Source: Apostichopus japonicus (Eukaryota > Echinodermata > Holothuroidea > Aspidochirotida > Stichopodidae). Taken from it: a stretch of 64,000 bases of DNA. Below the pieces are notes generated by a model. The model saw nothing but the letters and a program-made list of their open reading frames with translations, had not been told where the DNA came from and searched no databases. How positions within the stretch are numbered: position 1 is the first letter of the stretch; each line of letters opens with the position of its first letter. Positions 58,360 to 64,000 of the stretch are shown piece after piece. Made by a program: the position numbers and the translations under genes. Location: contig NC_092571.1 in NCBI RefSeq assembly GCF_037975245.1, positions 11,861,917-11,925,916 of the forward strand, given 5' to 3'.

Positions 58360-59600
58360 TAAAGCATCTCTCTGCCCCCTTTCCACCCCTTCCCCCTCCC
58401 CTCTCCCCATTTGATGACCAAGTCAGAGAGAAGCATTGGAACAAATAAAAACGGTTGAAGAAAATACCAACCAGAAGTAAACCAAAAACAACCAGAATGC
58501 AAAAATGCATTGAGGTTTTGATTACTTCATTGCAATAGACTTCTGCTTATTCACCAGAAAGAGCTATTATAATATAAATGTCCTGATTTCTACCATGAGA
58601 TACGCTATCGTGTTTAAATGGTTTCCAGAGTTTAACTGCTGGTGACCCAGATGACCTTTGACCTCTACAAAAGCAATTGAGTTTTTCTATTCAATATAAT
58701 TCCATCCGCATGCCACTAATAAACAATCTCCATGCTTCCTAACTTGAGATATAGTGTTTACAAGGTTTTCAGTGTTTGACATCTGGTGACCTCAGATTAC
58801 CTTTAACCTCCACGTTAAACAATAAACTTCTTCTCTATATGATCAATACACATGCCAAGTATAACAAGATTTCCACAATTTGACCCCTGGTAATGCCAAA
58901 TGACCTTTGATCTCCACCAAAAACAAAAAGGGGCTTGAACTTAACGTGTCACAACTACGTACTAAATATGAGATTAGTCCAAGCTTTCCTTCATGAGATA
59001 TCGTGTTTACATGTTTTCACAATTTGACCTCTGGTGACCCCAAATGACATTTGACCTCCCAGAAAACAATGATAGGGTTCTTCTACTCAATGTGGTGTCC
59101 CTACACACCAATTATGAAATTGGTCCAATTTCCCTTCTTGAGATATCATATTTACAAGCAATGCATCACACACACACTCATCCACCTGTATGACTACAAA
59201 GGTTACCATTATCACGAAACCAAAACGCAGGATCAATAACATTCTTGTCCTGCGAAACTGGTGGTGTGATGAATTCTTCCCTGGTTCTCCTCACAAATCG
59301 TATCCAGAGTTTCCAATACTCTCACTACTTTTTCGCTTGGAAAAATTGCCTCACTTATTTGAAATTTTGAGCAAAGTATATGGCAAGGGTGTCACAAACG
59401 CACTCACACATACGCCATCATGAATGCATAGGTTACGATTATCATCGAAACCAAAAAGTGCAAAAGAAGAAATATGATAAATTCCTACTCACATTCCCAC
59501 ACCCCTACTCTGCCCCTTTGTCATTTGATGGTTGACTCAGAGGGTATAAGAGCAACCAAAACATAAACCAACAAATAAAAAGGAGCAAAAGAAACTAACA
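58360..59600. repeat. Composite dispersed repeat with a tandem core of about 145-bp units
   Basis: Four core units run from about 58585 to 59150, each with TTGACC...CTGGTGACC, a TGACCTTTGACCT-like box and a GAGATAT motif. The core is flanked by two similar arms (58362-58500 and 59450-59600) sharing CATTTGATG, GACTCAGAG-like words and an A-rich end. The segment with CACACACACA, GGTTACCATTATC and ATCATCGAAACCAAAAAG looks like the tail of a dispersed repeat. The family is not identified. Confidence 0.65.
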
Positions 59601-62600
59601 ACTTTAATTATAACTTTTATTGCTTTTTCCATCAGCTTTCACAATAATGTCCTGAAAACGGTCAAAATCAGATATTAAGAAGTAATATCCATATAAATAT
59701 ATCATCACATTAACAAGAACTTAGGAACTCTTTCATCTTTCAGAGCTCTGCAATTAACCCCAGAGTAACACATTTGTTGTGTACTCTTTAAATTAAAACT
59801 GAATAAAACATAAAGTGAAAAGAGTTGGCTATAGCAGCAACAGACGTTACAGTAAGAAATTTTAAAGATTTTTAAACACAAAAAAATGTTACAGAGGGAG
59901 GTAGAGGGGGACAGCTGGAGGGCAGGTGAGGAAAGGGGGGGGGAGAAATATGAGAAACATTTGATGCCTGATGGGGGTGTAAGATGGGTGTAATGATGGT
60001 GCAATGATGGTGCACAACTACCATTCCTTTGTTTTCATTGCTTACAAACTATTCATGACTTTAGGGGAAAACATTCAAATTTCCCTGAAGCGGAAAATTC
60101 ATTATGTCATTGAATTCGACCAGATCTGGAAATGTGCTGGTAATTTATCGATTTGGGACAATTTTTTTTAGCAAGAGGCTCGAAATGGTTATTCTATCAA
60201 GAAAAGTTTGTAACTTTGATATGGTGTTGTGCTCTATTATAAAAAAAAAAAATAATTTTGAGGGTAAGTGACATACAAATCAATCCCTCAACTCCCTTCC
60301 TCACCCTTCCCCGGCCCCCCCCCCTCACCTATCATGTGGAATCTTAGTAGTATTTCTATGAAAACTGTAAAACATTTTCAAAATTCACCTTTATTAACTC
60401 AATCATTCATGACTTTTTAATATAGCTACACTAATAGACAATAGGAAGAGAAGCCATTTATGCAAAAAACAAAAATAGAGAACTGAAATAATTTAGTATT
60501 TCTTAGCATTGTGCTTTGTTATTATAACTTGTATAAGCTTATTACTGCCCTTTTTTTTTTGGTCTTATCTTCTTTTTCCCCCTTTCTTTTCAGTTAATTA
60601 TTTTTTTTTAAATCTTAAATATCCAATTCGAGCTTTCACATATATGTTTGGGCATTAATAAAAAATTGGTACAGACGAACATGGTTGGCAGGCATGCAAT
60701 TTCAACAATGTATGAAAGAACATCTTTAATTTTCATTTATACAATACTAACTTAATGAAGTTCATATACTATCATACCATATATTTTTCTTAAATTTTTT
60801 ATACATTGGCAGACAAAATCTTCAAGTTAAAGAAACCAAAAGTGGTGAGTTTTGGTGCATCCCAACTTCTATTAATACACACTTCTTATATTAATTTGGA
60901 CATAACAGTCAAAATGTGACAACCTTCTTTTTTTTTGGAAATAAAGCCTAGAAATTTATGGGCTTCGTGAATTAAATTGAGTGTTACTTTGAGAAGGTTT
61001 GAGAAAAAAAAGGTAAAAAAACTCACTTCAAAAAAAGGTTCTCAGTAAAGTCCTGACCTGTCGTATTCCCACCAAAAGGTGTCTCAATTTAGTGGTAGCC
61101 TAGGGTTCCCATACTTCCAGATTAATCAGGAATATCACCCTTTTTGCGATGCAAATGTATCGTTCCGCTGGAAAACTTTTTTTTCCAGGTCTTTGTAAAC
61201 GTTACAGTGATGTTAAAAAAGTATGTTGTTTTTACGATGTATACGCATATAACAAAAGGGCAGGAAAAAACCCCAAAAAAACCACTGAGTTACAGAAGTG
61301 GGGAGTCATTTAAATTTTATAGTTAATCATTTTTGGCTAAATCATATGAATTTAAACACTTGTTGACTTTTGCATAATTGCAAGTTAATAAAAAAAAAAT
61401 TTTAAGGAAAGTTTATGCCATACGCAACTGGTGTATATAAAGCTGTTAACACGTCACCATCTGGTATAAGTCCTTTAAAATCTAGGGTACCCCATCCTCC
61501 TACACCCTTCCTCCTCCCACACCCCTCCCTCCTCCCACACCCCTCCTCCTACACCCCTCTTCCTACACCCCTCCCCCTCCTCTTTCACCCATTCCCCAAG
61601 ATGAGGTGTCCCACTTTCAACAAACGAACTACCTGAAGCAAGAAAATTCACAATTTTAATCACTTATCCATGACCTCTGTATTCTAGGTTTACGAACCAT
61701 TACATAAATCATGGCTCATTATTATGTGTACTTCAAAGCCTGCCTCCATGTAATATACCAGACACCCCACCCACTTACTGGTGAGTGATGCATCAGATTT
61801 ATACTTTAAAAAGAGGTTTCAAGTTGTTAAAGATAACTAAAACCTAACCAGTCAGACACTATCAAGAACAATCAAGTTAAAAAAAAAATTACCTTTAATC
61901 ATCAATCACCTGACCTCAAATATTTATCCGAATTTTAAACAATAAAGTGCAGAATTTTACCAAACCCCTTTTTTAACAAAAGTTTCTTTCAGACAGAATT
62001 TTCTCAATTTTCCAGCACACTATGACAAACCCTTCTGATGCAAGTTAGTCAAAACATTCATAAACCTTGCATGGCCTTTGGGTGGGGGTGAAAATTCCAA
62101 GACTGATATCATGTTGTTTGGTTAAAGGTCAAATGTCATGAAAATATGTGCCCAAATTATAGCAGGCAGAAGTTGGTGAGAAAAGTTATCGTTAAATTGC
62201 TATGGAGTACTGTAAAGAGGAGCTGCTAAGATTCCAAAAATGATATCAAACCGTGGTGAGGACTGGCTCCTCGAAACGAGATTGAGAGCTTCCTGGTAGA
62301 TTTACAGTAATAAAAGTCTGATGTTTACATCGTTCCAACAAAGTTTAAATAAACAGTGCATAAAAAATATATATATATTCTCAACACTTATTTTGTTTGC
62401 CATTTTAGTTGGAATTATGGTATTTAGAGAGATGTGCTAGATTGAGCATTTTAGCTTCAAATCTGGCACCACTTTCAACATCAGTTTTCTCCCACAAGAG
62501 GAGGACAAAATACTCAACTTAGTGCCCTTCCTCCCACTGCCACAACAGGGGGTGAGGAGGGGGAGAAAGAGGGGCAAAATACAACCAATGTGAAATTATG

Positions 62601-64000
62601 TCAGTTGACACATTATCTTATCAGGTTTAGAATATTCCCAATAAATAAGATCTCAGTATCGAAACCGAGTGATGAAACAAGGCAGTGACCATTTTTTTTC
62701 CATTTTTCCGTTTCAAATATTTGAGATACAATTAGTTGACACAATTAACTCTAGACTCTGGTAGAAAAATATCGGAAGGAAAAAATGTAGAGAAAATTTA
62801 TCATACACATCACAATTTTTTTGCCCTGGGAAGTAGGAGTTGAGGGCTGGAGTATTAACAAACATTGCCATCTACTATTACTACTGGTCAATAGGAACTC
62901 AACAATAAACAATCAAAGAATAATAATGAAGTTTCAAAGAGAATCAGTAGAATGGAGGGGCGAGGGGGAGGGGGAAGGGAAATTAGTCCCCTGAAAATTT
63001 TGCAAAAGATTCAGCAGTAGCCATCAGGAGTTAACCTAAGAATTTAGCTGGTTTATATTGGGTTTTCATCGCTAAAATTGTAACTCAATTCCACTTCACA
63101 CCGACAGCATTGATTGATTTACGGCCTCGTTCTCTATGAAACTCTTCAAACTTTTTCTTATGAATCCCCCATAATTGAAATGAGCTGGTGATAACTGCCT
63201 TACCTGCACTAAGTAACAATAACACAAATTGCTTCTTCTGCCTAGTGTTAAAAAAAAAGAGGCTTGACTAGGTAGACCAACCGACCCCCACGCCTAACTG
63301 ATTGTTGATGTTATCTTCAATCCTCAATTTTTTTGCAAATTTGTATTGGTTGATACCATCTATTGTGACCTTAAATCCAGTTGGGGGTAGGAAAAAAAAA
63401 AAATAGCAAAATAAAACAATATGTACAATACGATTATTTTCTGTAAAAAGGAATTTTGTTTGAAAATAGAAACAGGTAAAAGATTTTTACAGAGATTAAA
63501 GAAACCAAACAAAGAAAAAGGCCATGATGAATATCACACGGCACTGATTTAATGAGTAACGACATAATTGTCTAAAGAGAATTACATCTCACAGTTTAAG
63601 CAATGAACCTTACCCAAAACTAGGGCCTGAAACTGAACAAGAAAAGCATCTTTTTATGGCAATAAAAGGAAATGAAATGCATTGGTAGACAAAAATATCT
63701 TACCGCAAAAACCACCTGTAGTTTTCAACTATGAAATAACAAGTTATAACGCACAGCTTTAGACAAATTTTTGTTTTCCCCTTCTAAAATGGAAGTATCC
63801 ACAATTGAGAAAGCGAGTGAGAAGGTGCGGGGGTTAGGAAGATGGGAGGGGAAACTCTTTTGTTGGTAGGGGTGGGTGGGGGGGGGGAAGAAAGTTGAGA
63901 TTTACTATGCTCAGAATAAATACAAAATCAGTTCAGTATCCACCACAGTAGATCCGTCTTGTTCATACACTTTCCAAAAACTGACTCAACTCTGCTATTA
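59601..64000. other. Long AT-rich stretch without a supported gene
   Basis: No exon-like block with good splice sites or protein-like composition was found on either strand. A minus-strand AATAAA (59616-59621) could mark the 3' end of a gene lying to the right, with a long untranslated region; this is weak. A CCTCC/CACACCC pyrimidine minisatellite lies at 61494-61590, and G-rich tracts at 59935-59944, 62955-62985 and 63868-63889. Confidence 0.4.

Overview
The window looks like nuclear DNA of a marine invertebrate, most likely an echinoderm or a related deuterostome. It is AT-rich, dense in repeats, has long introns with GT-AG junctions, and carries DIRS, hAT-like and piggyBac-like mobile elements. 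I see no bacterial operons, no rRNA or tRNA genes and no CRISPR array. The taxon is an inference from repeat style and gene structure, not from a diagnostic gene.

Region 1 (1-2033) is non-coding with a local tandem duplication. Region 2 (2034-8565) is a structurally complete DIRS-type tyrosine-recombinase retrotransposon. It has inverted terminal repeats, a gag-like reading frame broken by one frame change, a reverse transcriptase/RNase H frame with a downstream methyltransferase-like segment, a tyrosine recombinase frame broken by one TGA, and an internal complementary region matching both outer ends joined together. Its GC-rich coding body stands out from the AT-rich surroundings. At least three further DIRS-related pieces lie nearby: 15521-15684, 16362-17919 and 30923-31170.

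Region 3 (9136-43055, plus strand) is my reconstruction of a split host gene. Nine exons join with matching splice phases into 383 codons: signal peptide, one extracellular exon with eight cysteines, a Ser/Thr-rich stalk, a single transmembrane helix, and a cytoplasmic tail built partly from exons of about 33 nt carrying tyrosines (DIYNCQ, YSTL). The family is not recognised. The 3' end is ambiguous: exon 9 is open in two frames, and a further exon-like block (44025-44071, with YTEL) suggests a longer or alternative tail. Introns hold two decayed LINE fragments, two hAT-like miniature elements, a TTAA-flanked miniature element, a 57-bp satellite with higher-order structure, and other tandem arrays.

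Region 4 (43.1-64 kb) has no gene I can support firmly. It contains a 42-bp satellite, a second copy of the TTAA element in inverted orientation, a hAT-like miniature element with a perfect 8-bp target duplication, a 145-160 bp tandem array, and a tandem repeat whose units carry DR1-like nuclear-receptor half-site pairs. The last 4.4 kb is unannotated AT-rich DNA with pyrimidine tracts.
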